NCBI GenBank assembly: GCA_949283445.1
Contig: CASDTD010000294.1
Location: forward strand, 1-7,870
Length of the DNA: 7,870 nt
Source: an uncultured Coriobacteriia bacterium
GTDB lineage: Bacteria > Actinomycetota > Coriobacteriia > Coriobacteriales > QAMH01
Direction: 5' to 3'
The notes under the pieces were generated by a model that saw nothing but the letters and a program-made list of their open reading frames with translations, was not told where the DNA came from and made no database searches. Position numbers and translations under genes: made by a program. Each line of letters opens with the position of its first letter. The first letter of the stretch is position 1. Below are positions 1 to 6,213 of this stretch, one piece after another.

Positions 1-37
1 CGGCGCGTGCGATCGCCTTCTCGTGTAAAGTGTCCAT
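1..37 (-). CDS. 5' end of an unidentified minus-strand gene (partial)
   Basis: Only the first 12 codons lie in the window; they read MDTLHEKAIARA from an ATG at 37-35 and run off the left edge. The start is supported by a strong ribosome-binding site: the minus strand reads AGGAAGGAA (plus 46-54), 8 nt before the ATG. The gene is divergent from the reductase at 424, so both may share the control region between them. Twelve residues are too few to name a family, and I do not recognise it. Confidence 0.6.
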   Translation of the reverse strand, partial: MDTLHEKAIARA

Positions 38-80
38 GGCGGTCGTTCCTTCCTCTAGAGCCGATGTTGTGGTGACTACG

Positions 81-109
81 ATTCTAGGGAACGGCCGCTG
101 CCCTTTGCA
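81..109 (-). promoter_or_regulatory. Weak candidate promoter for the left-edge minus-strand gene
   Basis: On the minus strand a -10-like TAGAAT (plus 81-86) lies 17 nt from TGCAAA (plus 104-109), a poor -35. It would start transcription near 74, about 37 nt upstream of the ATG at 37. The -35 falls in the loop of the inverted repeat at 94-120, so a protein bound there could affect it. Only the -10 is convincing. Confidence 0.25.
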
Positions 110-120
110 GGGGCATCGGC
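94..120. repeat. Imperfect inverted repeat, 10-bp arms, 7-nt loop
   Basis: GCCGCTGCCC (94-103) pairs with GGGCATCGGC (111-120) except for one C/T mismatch; the loop is TTTGCAG. It has no downstream T-run on either strand, so a terminator role is unlikely. It overlaps the weak divergent promoter, which makes an operator plausible. It shares the GGGGCA element (110-115) with the dyads at 153-183 and 230-260. Confidence 0.5.
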
Positions 121-152
121 ACGACGCCTTACACCAAATTCAGTGACGCGAC

Positions 153-183
153 CCGCTGGGGCACTGCAAGTGTGCCCCAGCGG
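153..183. repeat. Perfect 12-bp inverted repeat (terminator-like or operator)
   Basis: CCGCTGGGGCAC (153-164) and GTGCCCCAGCGG (172-183) are perfect reverse complements around a 7-nt loop TGCAAGT. On the plus strand TTTATCTT follows, so the RNA would look like a weak Rho-independent terminator. No plus-strand gene ends here, however; the flanking genes diverge. It could end an undetected short transcript, act as a barrier between the two promoters, or be a protein-binding dyad. Confidence 0.6.
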
Positions 184-190
184 TTTATCT

Positions 191-217
191 TGACCATTTC
201 AGGCTGCTTTCTGGTCA
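191..217. repeat. Short inverted repeat TGACCA/TGGTCA
   Basis: TGACCA (191-196) and TGGTCA (212-217) form 6-bp arms around a 15-nt spacer. It lies between two GC-rich dyads in the same divergent control region. A 6-bp arm can arise by chance, so support is low. Confidence 0.3.
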
Positions 218-229
218 GAATTGCACGCG

Positions 230-260
230 GGGGCAGTGCGTTCGCATCGGGCTGTGCCCC
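230..260. repeat. Inverted repeat GGGGCA/TGCCCC
   Basis: GGGGCA (230-235) and TGCCCC (255-260) are inverted arms 19 nt apart, with a small TGCG-TT-CGCA dyad (237-246) inside. This is the third use of the GGGGCA/TGCCCC element between 94 and 260. It lies 25 bp upstream of the distal reductase promoter. Confidence 0.4.
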
Positions 261-284
261 GGCATGTGTTTTCGTCCATCTCTT

Positions 285-313
285 TTGTCTGCGCAGAGTG
301 GTTTCCTGATAAT
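285..313 (+). promoter_or_regulatory. Distal promoter P1 of the aldo/keto reductase
   Basis: TTGTCT (285-290) and GATAAT (308-313) are separated by exactly 17 nt and match the sigma70 consensus at 4/6 and 5/6 positions. The predicted start is near 320, about 100 nt before the reductase ATG, so transcripts would read through the palindrome at 347-360. Confidence 0.5.
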
Positions 314-337
314 CTAACGGCGTAACACGTTCGTTGA

Positions 338-366
338 TTGAAATATCGGTTACGTAACCGTATGAT
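338..366 (+). promoter_or_regulatory. Proximal promoter P2 of the aldo/keto reductase
   Basis: TTGAAA (338-343) and TATGAT (361-366) are separated by exactly 17 nt and each match the sigma70 consensus at 5/6 positions. The predicted start is near 373, giving a leader of about 50 nt to the ATG at 424. The spacer is mostly filled by a perfect palindrome, so the promoter is probably regulated. Confidence 0.65.
347..360. promoter_or_regulatory. Operator-like 14-bp palindrome within promoter P2
   Basis: CGGTTACGTAACCG is a perfect palindrome with a central CG step, ending at the base just before the -10 box. A dimeric regulator bound here would sit between the -35 and -10 boxes and block RNA polymerase. 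The spacer has the normal 17 bp, so MerR-type activation by untwisting a long spacer is less likely. Even palindromes with central CG are typical of LacI-family operators, but no regulator gene is visible and the family is a guess. Confidence 0.6.
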
Positions 367-423
367 TAGCTACTGCATGTAACTGATGTGAACGCGCCTG
401 ATAGGGAAGGGAACGGCACACAT

Positions 424-1569
424 ATGATGTACGTGGATTTTCAGGGCGAGAAGCTGTCCATGCTCGCCATGGGCACGATGCGCCTGCCGGTTATCGATGG
501 TGATGATGCGCATATCGACGTTCCGGCTGCCGAAGAGATGATCGATTACGCCTACAACAACGGCGTCAATTACTTCGATACCGCCTGGGGCTATCATGGT
601 GGCAATTCCGAGAAAGTGGTGGGCGCGGCGCTGTCCCGTTACGAGCGCGGCAGCTTCAACCTCGCTTCGAAATTCCCCAGCTATGACACGAGCAACTTCG
701 GCAAGCACGAGAAAATCTTTGCCACGCAGCTCGAGAAATGCCAGGTCGACTACTTCGACTTCTATCTGCTTCATAATATCAATGAGGGCAACATCGACCA
801 GTATATGGACGAGGACACCTATCACACGGTGGCATATTTCAAGCAGCAGAAAGAAGCTGGCAAGATCAGGCATCTGGGCTTTTCCACGCACGGCAATTGG
901 GACACGTTCAAGCGCTTCATGGACCGCTTCGGCGACGATATGGAGTTCTGCCAGATTGAGTGCAATTATCTGGACTGGACATTCCAGGACGCCAAGAAGA
1001 AGGCCGAATACCTGGCCGAGCGAGGCATTGCCGTGTGGATCATGGAACCGTTGCGTGGCGGGTATCTGTGTTCGTTTGACGAAGGCCAGGCGGCGCGGCT
1101 CGCCGTGCACCGTCCCGACACGAGCGCTGTTGAATGGGCGCTTCGCTGGCTGCAGACCAAGCTTCCGCAATCGGTCGTGCTGACCGGCGCCAGCACACTT
1201 GCGCAGCTGCAGGAAAACGTCCGCATCTTCTCCGAGGGAAACTCGCTTTCCGCAGAGGAGCTCGCGACGCTCGACGGTATCGCCCAGGAAATGATCGAAG
1301 ACATCGGCTTGCCCTGCACGGCTTGCCGTTACTGTGTGTCGCATTGCCCAGTGGGGCTGGACATCCCCCATCTGCTCGAGCTCTTCAACGAGTACCGCTC
1401 CAAGCAGGGGGAGGATTGGTTCATTCCGTCCATGGCAATCGGGCTTTTGCCCGAGGACAAGCGCCCCAGCGCGTGCATCGGCTGTGGTTCATGTCATGAC
1501 GTCTGCCCGCAGGCGCTGGCCATCCCCGAGGCGCTTGAAGAGTTGGCCAAAAACGTGGAGAAAGCATAG
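424..1569 (+). CDS. Aldo/keto reductase with C-terminal double [4Fe-4S] ferredoxin domain
   Basis: A 381-residue predicted cytoplasmic oxidoreductase. The N-terminal part (about 10-290) is an aldo/keto reductase TIM barrel with the family tetrad in order: Asp52 and Tyr57 (FDTAWGYH), Lys83 (ASKFP) and His117 (YLLHN). The C-terminal part has two CxxCxxCxxxCP motifs, Cys298/301/304/308 and Cys351/354/357/361, each typical of a [4Fe-4S] cluster. This matches the ferredoxin-bearing group of predicted aldo/keto reductases common in anaerobes; substrates of that group are mostly unknown. The clusters suggest electron exchange with a ferredoxin-like partner besides, or instead of, NAD(P)H alone. I chose ATG 424 (a second ATG follows at 427) because GGGAAGGG (404-411) precedes it by 12 nt; an in-frame GTG at 388 would place that site inside the gene. 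It is monocistronic, between tandem promoters and the terminator at 1629-1659. Confidence 0.93.
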   Translation: MMYVDFQGEKLSMLAMGTMRLPVIDGDDAHIDVPAAEEMIDYAYNNGVNYFDTAWGYHGGNSEKVVGAALSRYERGSFNLASKFPSYDTSNFGKHEKIFATQLEKCQVDYFDFYLLHNINEGNIDQYMDEDTYHTVAYFKQQKEAGKIRHLGFSTHGNWDTFKRFMDRFGDDMEFCQIECNYLDWTFQDAKKKAEYLAERGIAVWIMEPLRGGYLCSFDEGQAARLAVHRPDTSAVEWALRWLQTKLPQSVVLTGASTLAQLQENVRIFSEGNSLSAEELATLDGIAQEMIEDIGLPCTACRYCVSHCPVGLDIPHLLELFNEYRSKQGEDWFIPSMAIGLLPEDKRPSACIGCGSCHDVCPQALAIPEALEELAKNVEKA

Positions 1570-1628
1570 GGCGTCAGCTTCTGCAAGCGCGTGACAAACC
1601 TGACAGTGCCTTAAGCACCTGTTACATA

Positions 1629-1659
1629 AACGGACCCGGGCGTTGTGCTTGGGTCCGTT
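1629..1659. terminator. Bidirectional terminator between converging genes
   Basis: AACGGACCC (1629-1637) pairs with GGGTCCGTT (1651-1659). Two G-U and two G-C pairs extend the stem to 13 bp around the 5-nt loop GTTGT (1642-1646). It lies 60 nt after the reductase stop and 84 nt past the end of the opposing thioesterase gene. The T-tract is weak on both strands (CGCGTTT on plus, TTATGT on minus). A smaller bulged hairpin at 1603-1622 precedes it. Position and stem strength are the main support. Confidence 0.65.
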
Positions 1660-1742
1660 CGCGTTTCAGGGTACGTGTGTGGTGGCGGCGTGGCCGGATG
1701 CATATGCTGCCGCTGCGGGCACCAGCGCTTGCGCGTGGCCTT

Positions 1743-2447
1743 CTACGAGAATTCGATGATGGCGAAGAGCTTTCCGTCTCCAGAGGAAAGCGTGTAGCAG
1801 CGCCTGTTTTCGTCCTCGTAGAGCGTTGGTACGATGACCTGCCCGAGCTTGGCCTGTCCTTCGTGCACGATGCGCAGATGCGTGGGCTCGAAGTCTTTCG
1901 GCAGGTATTCGTAGGCGACGCGGACGTATTGGGCGTTGTTCATATGCCCGTTGAAGTCGATGTCCGAGCGCTGAACCATGACGGGCTCTAAGGTGACAGG
2001 CTGTACATCGGGCAGTTTGATCTTGCGCTTGCCGTATTCGAGCGGGTATTTCTCTCCGCCCACGGTCTCGTCGATGATGTCTTGGGGAACTTTGAGCATC
2101 TTGTTGTCGGCGAAACGCACGAACACGCCGGCTGCCCAGCATGTCGCCACTGCCTTGCCGTCTTCATCGAAGATGCAGGTGTTGCGGTAACCCAAGGGGC
2201 CGCGCACGTCGTAAATCCAGGTCTTGACGGTGAGCTTTTCGCCATAGGCCGGACGGCGGTGGACGAACACCTCGCGTGATGCCACCATCATCGCGGCGTC
2301 TTGCTCGTCGAGCCAGGCGCGCATCTTGGGCATGTCGTCCATCCACAGCATCGAGCAATCCTGCATAAGCGTTACCGTTGAGAGCAGAGTCTGCGTGCCT
2401 GTCCAGTCGGTGCAGCTCGTCGTCACACGTGTTTCGTAGGTGTACAT
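1743..2447 (-). CDS. Acyl-ACP thioesterase (FatA/FatB-like)
   Basis: A 234-residue protein of the acyl-ACP thioesterase family, expected to hydrolyse acyl-ACP to free fatty acid and ACP in the cytoplasm. It shows the two-hotdog layout. The first domain (about 1-125) has the conserved stretch around PAYGEKLTVKTW and GYRNTCIFDEDG (66-97). The second (about 150-234) has the active-site motif DIDFNGHMNN, with Asp164, Asn166 and His168 matching the plant Asp/Asn/His residues. By eye, the plant Glu-Cys pair further on is replaced by Lys200-Leu201; bacterial members often differ here. The ATG at 2447 follows GAGGAG with only 3 nt between, unusually short, but the next in-frame ATG would remove strand one. 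There is no signal peptide. It stands alone, convergent with the reductase and divergent from hisZ. Chain-length preference cannot be read from the sequence. Confidence 0.88.
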   Translation of the reverse strand: MYTYETRVTTSCTDWTGTQTLLSTVTLMQDCSMLWMDDMPKMRAWLDEQDAAMMVASREVFVHRRPAYGEKLTVKTWIYDVRGPLGYRNTCIFDEDGKAVATCWAAGVFVRFADNKMLKVPQDIIDETVGGEKYPLEYGKRKIKLPDVQPVTLEPVMVQRSDIDFNGHMNNAQYVRVAYEYLPKDFEPTHLRIVHEGQAKLGQVIVPTLYEDENRRCYTLSSGDGKLFAIIEFS

Positions 2448-2494
2448 AATCTCCTCGGTTCTACAAATGTGGGCATGGGGGATATGATAGGCCT

Positions 2495-2522
2495 TTCATA
2501 CAGGCGTATGATGTGATTTCAC
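2495..2522 (-). promoter_or_regulatory. Candidate thioesterase promoter
   Basis: On the minus strand GTGAAA (plus 2517-2522) and TATGAA (plus 2495-2500) are 16 nt apart, each matching the consensus at 4/6 positions. The start would be near 2488, about 41 nt before the ATG. The -35 lies inside the dyad at 2511-2524. Moderate to weak match. Confidence 0.3.
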
Positions 2523-2524
2523 AT
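2511..2524. promoter_or_regulatory. Dyad ATGTGA-TT-TCACAT, possible thioesterase operator
   Basis: ATGTGATTTCACAT has perfect 6-bp arms around TT and covers the candidate -35 of the thioesterase promoter, 63 nt upstream of the start codon. The half-sites resemble Crp/Fnr (TGTGA/TCACA), but those are normally 6 bp apart, not 2, so that assignment does not fit. A repressor site is the simplest reading. Confidence 0.4.
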
Positions 2525-2588
2525 TCGTTAACAAGCCGAAACGGGCGAGAAGGCACATGTCCTGCGCGAGCTGTCAGGGATTGACGCG

Positions 2589-2673
2589 CCTGCGAGCAGA
2601 CGAAATGCCGCGAGCTCGCAATCGCGCAAAAACTGCGCACGTGCAAGGGTTGCGCGGGTAGAAGGCTCGCAGG
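2589..2673. repeat. Nested long-range inverted repeats
   Basis: CCTGCGAGC (2589-2597) is a perfect inverse of GCTCGCAGG (2665-2673). Inside it CGCGCAA (2623-2629) is inverse to TTGCGCG (2650-2656), around the palindrome GCACGTGC (2637-2644). A separate palindrome GCGAGCTCGC lies at 2610-2619. The nesting would let an RNA of either strand fold into one branched structure of about 85 nt. It lacks a T-loop motif, so it is not a tRNA. Confidence 0.45.
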
Positions 2674-2706
2674 AACGCAGATTCTTGACGTACTCCGTAT
2701 CAGCAG

Positions 2707-2739
2707 TTCGCAGCTGTGCACATCTTGCGCAGCTGCGAG
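2707..2739. repeat. 10-bp hairpin upstream of hisZ
   Basis: TTCGCAGCTG (2707-2716) pairs with CAGCTGCGAG (2730-2739), nine Watson-Crick pairs plus one G-U on the plus-strand RNA, around a 13-nt loop. No T-run follows (the next bases are GGCAAAAG), so it is not a terminator. It may be part of a his leader RNA or a binding site. Confidence 0.45.
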
Positions 2740-2831
2740 GGCAAAAGCGGGGAGCTCGTGAGCGGCTCTGCGTGAGTGCATTCTGGTACCGTTCGAAAGA
2801 AAGATGTGAAACGTCGGTACTTTATCACTCT

Positions 2832-2877
2832 ACTGTGCTAAAGTATTGCAGCGTTGAAGCTGCTTCTGCTGCACAGT
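2832..2877. repeat. Alternative stem-loops in the hisZ upstream region
   Basis: ACTGTGC (2832-2838) and GCACAGT (2871-2877) form a 7-bp outer stem. Inside, GCAGC (2848-2852) can pair with GCTGC at 2859-2863. It can instead form TGCAGC/GCTGCA with 2868-2873, which uses bases of the outer stem. The two folds exclude each other, as in switch-like leaders. They lie about 100 nt before hisZ; no ligand-binding motif is recognised. Confidence 0.35.
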
Positions 2878-2976
2878 TTCGACGTATCGACATGAAGACG
2901 ATTCAGGAGTGTCTTTGCCGGGACGCTTCAAAATGTAGACATGTGTTTTCGCGAGAGGCAAAGGAGAACGAAGACG

Positions 2977-4071
2977 ATGATTCCCAAGACGCCACGCGGG
3001 TTTCGCGACGTGCTGCCTACCGAGGCGGCCTGGCGGCGGTCCTTGAAAGAGGCGATGTTCACGCGCTTCGACTTGTGGGGCTATCTGCCGGTCGAGACGC
3101 CGACCGTCGAGCTTCTCGACGTGCTCGAGTTGGACGGTGGGCTGTCGGACATGCCGTTTCGGTTCTTCGACAGCGACAACCAGCTGCTCGTCTTGCGCCC
3201 CGACGTGACCTTGCCCGTAGCGCGCCTGACGGCGTTGCGTCTGGCTGGGCAGGAAGGCCCGTTCCGGCTTTGCTACGACCAGTCCGTCTTCGTGGAAAAC
3301 GACTCCACCTACGGGCAGGACCGTCAGCTGCGCCAGCTGGGCGTCGAGTTCATCGGCGCGCGCGGCGCAGTCGCGGATGCGGAAGTGCTCGTGCTGTTGT
3401 TCGAGGCGCTCGAGGCGGCGGGGCTGACAGATTTCACGGTCGCCATCGGCGCGGTGGGCGTGCTGAACGCCCTGGTTGCCGAGGCAAGCGACGATGCGGG
3501 TTGGCAGGCCGAGGTGCTCGCGGCGTTTCACGCGTCCAACATCGTCGGGCTGGGCCGCCTCGTGGACGATGGGCGCGCCAAGCCCATCTACGCGCAGGCC
3601 ATCGGCAAACTCGCGCGCATCCGGGGCGGTGCCGAGGCCATCGAAGCTTGCCGCGAGATTGTGAGCCCGCTGGGGTGCGAGGACGGCCTCGACGAGCTGG
3701 AGCAGACGTTGGAGCTGGTCAATGCGAACATCACGTCGGGAAAGCTGCTCGTCGATTTCTCCGTCATCTCGTCGTTCGATTACTACACCGGCATGGTGTT
3801 CAAGGCGTTCGCCCCGCAGGTGCCCGCGGCTCTGGCAAGTGGCGGGCGTTATGACAGCACGCTCGAATCGTTCGGGTATCCGCAGCCGGCCGCCGGGTTT
3901 GCCATTGTGCTCGAGCAGCTCATGGGCGCGCTCGAGGCACAGGGCGTGGTCCCGCCGGACATCGCGCCGGAACAGACCGTCGACGACGATGACGCGCTGG
4001 CAATGTTCGCGCGTGCGCGTGCCTTGCGCGAGCAGGGAATGCGCGTCGTGTTGGGAGGGGGTCGCTCATGA
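2977..4071 (+). CDS. hisZ: ATP phosphoribosyltransferase regulatory subunit HisZ
   Basis: A 364-residue paralogue of histidyl-tRNA synthetase that lacks aminoacylation and pairs with short-form HisG to make active, histidine-sensitive ATP phosphoribosyltransferase. Class II synthetase-like features are visible in order: PRGFRDVLP (6-14), motif 2-like RPDVTLPVAR (74-83), the QLRQLGVEFIG segment (117-127), SSFDYYTG (265-272) and SGGRYD (288-293). In true HisRS the segment before DYY reads RGL and supplies an essential Arg; here it is Ser-Ser-Phe. There is also no anticodon-binding domain, so this is HisZ and not HisRS. I start at ATG 2977, 10 nt after AAGGAG (2961-2966); an upstream in-frame ATG at 2941 would put that site inside the gene and add 12 unrelated residues. 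Its stop overlaps the hisG start (ATGA, 4068-4071), implying translational coupling of the two subunits. A DDDD run (336-339) precedes the final helix. Confidence 0.93.
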   Translation: MIPKTPRGFRDVLPTEAAWRRSLKEAMFTRFDLWGYLPVETPTVELLDVLELDGGLSDMPFRFFDSDNQLLVLRPDVTLPVARLTALRLAGQEGPFRLCYDQSVFVENDSTYGQDRQLRQLGVEFIGARGAVADAEVLVLLFEALEAAGLTDFTVAIGAVGVLNALVAEASDDAGWQAEVLAAFHASNIVGLGRLVDDGRAKPIYAQAIGKLARIRGGAEAIEACREIVSPLGCEDGLDELEQTLELVNANITSGKLLVDFSVISSFDYYTGMVFKAFAPQVPAALASGGRYDSTLESFGYPQPAAGFAIVLEQLMGALEAQGVVPPDIAPEQTVDDDDALAMFARARALREQGMRVVLGGGRS

Positions 4072-4730
4072 CGCAGCGCAATTTGAAGATCGCCATCCCG
4101 AAAGGCTCGCTGTACGCGGACACGGTCGCGCTGCTTTCGCAGGCGGGGCTCGACACGACGGGCTTGGAAGACCCCGGACGGCACCTCATCATCTCGAATC
4201 CGGGGGTCGATTTCATCATCGTGCGCCCCACCGACGCGCCGGTGTTCACGACGTACGGCGGCGCCGACTGCGGCATCTGCGGCAAGGACACGCTGGTCGA
4301 AGCCGACCTCGACGTGCTCGAGCTCGTCGACCTCAAGTATGGCTACTGCCGTTTCGTGGTGGCCGAGCCCGAAGACAGCGCGGGTAAGGCGGAAGGTGCC
4401 TACGACCGTCTGGGCGTGCTGCGCGTCGCCACGAAGTATCCGCGCATTACGCGTTCGTATTACGAGGCGCACGGCGTGCAGGCCGACATCGTGAAGATGC
4501 ACGGCAACATCGAGCTTGCGCCCATCGTGGGCATGGCCGACCGCATCGTGGACATCACGGCCACAGGCACGACCTTGCGGGAAAACCACCTGCGCATCGT
4601 CGACGAGGTACTCGCGTCGACGGCCCGCTTCATCGCCAACACCGCCGCCGTGCGCACCGACCCGCGCGTCATCGAGCTAGCGGTCACGTTGGAGGAGCTG
4701 ACCCGCGAAAACGAGGTCACGATGAGCTAG
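4068..4730 (+). CDS. hisG: ATP phosphoribosyltransferase catalytic subunit, short form HisG
   Basis: A 220-residue enzyme for the first step of histidine synthesis, condensing ATP with PRPP to phosphoribosyl-ATP. Visible family motifs are IAIPKGSL (8-15), GICGKDTL (69-76), RVATKYP (119-125), and the PRPP-binding stretch from about E149 to L175 with the phosphate loop TATGTTL (164-170). The length matches the short HisG class, which lacks the C-terminal allosteric domain of the roughly 290-300-residue long form and needs HisZ; hisZ lies directly upstream with a 4-bp overlap. GGGAGGGG (4053-4060), inside the end of hisZ, sits 7 nt before the ATG and is a strong ribosome site. A 74-nt gap with a hairpin separates it from hisD. 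Confidence 0.95.
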   Translation: MTQRNLKIAIPKGSLYADTVALLSQAGLDTTGLEDPGRHLIISNPGVDFIIVRPTDAPVFTTYGGADCGICGKDTLVEADLDVLELVDLKYGYCRFVVAEPEDSAGKAEGAYDRLGVLRVATKYPRITRSYYEAHGVQADIVKMHGNIELAPIVGMADRIVDITATGTTLRENHLRIVDEVLASTARFIANTAAVRTDPRVIELAVTLEELTRENEVTMS

Positions 4731-4763
4731 GCTTAAGGTCTGACAAGACAGCAACGTTCACGC

Positions 4764-4786
4764 ACCCGCCGCATGAAGCGACGGGT
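4764..4786 (+). repeat. Hairpin in the hisG-hisD gap
   Basis: ACCCGCCGC (4764-4772) pairs with GCGACGGGT (4778-4786) with one mismatch, around the loop ATGAA. It ends 7 nt before the hisD ribosome site. Only TTTC follows, so full termination is unlikely. It may act as an RNA processing or stability element, or as a weak attenuator. Confidence 0.4.
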
Positions 4787-4793
4787 TTCAGAT

Positions 4794-4798
4794 AGGAG
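4794..4798 (+). promoter_or_regulatory. Ribosome-binding site that decides the hisD start
   Basis: AGGAG abuts the first in-frame ATG (4799) with no spacer, which is not usable. It lies 6 nt before the second ATG (4805), an ideal distance. Translation should therefore begin at 4805. Confidence 0.75.
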
Positions 4799-4804
4799 AT
4801 GCAC

Positions 4805-6160
<1,356 letters not shown>

Positions 6161-6213
6161 TGGGCGCTGACGGCCACGTGGGACACGATGAGGAAGGGAA
6201 CGAGACGCTCGCT

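Larger units (their letters stand above)
2448..2976. other. 529-bp divergent intergenic region upstream of hisZ
   Basis: This region separates the minus-strand thioesterase from hisZ. I see no credible protein gene: open frames on both strands lack ribosome sites and family features. It holds the thioesterase promoter and dyad near 2495-2524, then dense inverted repeats from 2589 to 2877. TTGACG (2685-2690) is a good -35 box but has no usable -10 at 16-18 nt, so the his promoter is not located. I found no run of His codons that would mark a leader-peptide attenuator. Confidence 0.6.

Noticed and set aside
388..423. GTG start giving 12 extra residues on the aldo/keto reductase
   Set aside because: The extension contains the ribosome site for ATG 424 and has no ribosome site of its own.
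2585..2680. tRNA-sized fold with pairing ends
   Set aside because: The outer stem is 9 bp rather than 7, and there is no GTTCRA T-loop, no D-arm and no credible anticodon arm.
2461..2781. A 106-codon minus-strand open frame upstream of the thioesterase
   Set aside because: No ribosome site and no recognisable domain. It runs through the inverted repeats and the thioesterase promoter region.
2784..2826. T-box-like TGGTACCG followed by CGGTAC and TTTATC, suggesting a tRNA-sensing terminator
   Set aside because: The rest of the T-box (AGGG before it, stem I with specifier loop) is missing. A His T-box should read TGGG to match the C73 discriminator of bacterial tRNA-His, not TGGT. The stem is only 6 bp with a 23-nt loop.
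2892..2976. Possible his leader peptide starting at ATG 2892
   Set aside because: Its frame does not stop before hisZ, has no His-codon run (one His codon) and no good ribosome site.
2977..4071. hisS (histidyl-tRNA synthetase) instead of hisZ
   Set aside because: There is no anticodon-binding domain, the essential Arg before DYY is replaced by Ser-Ser-Phe, and it is coupled to a short-form hisG.
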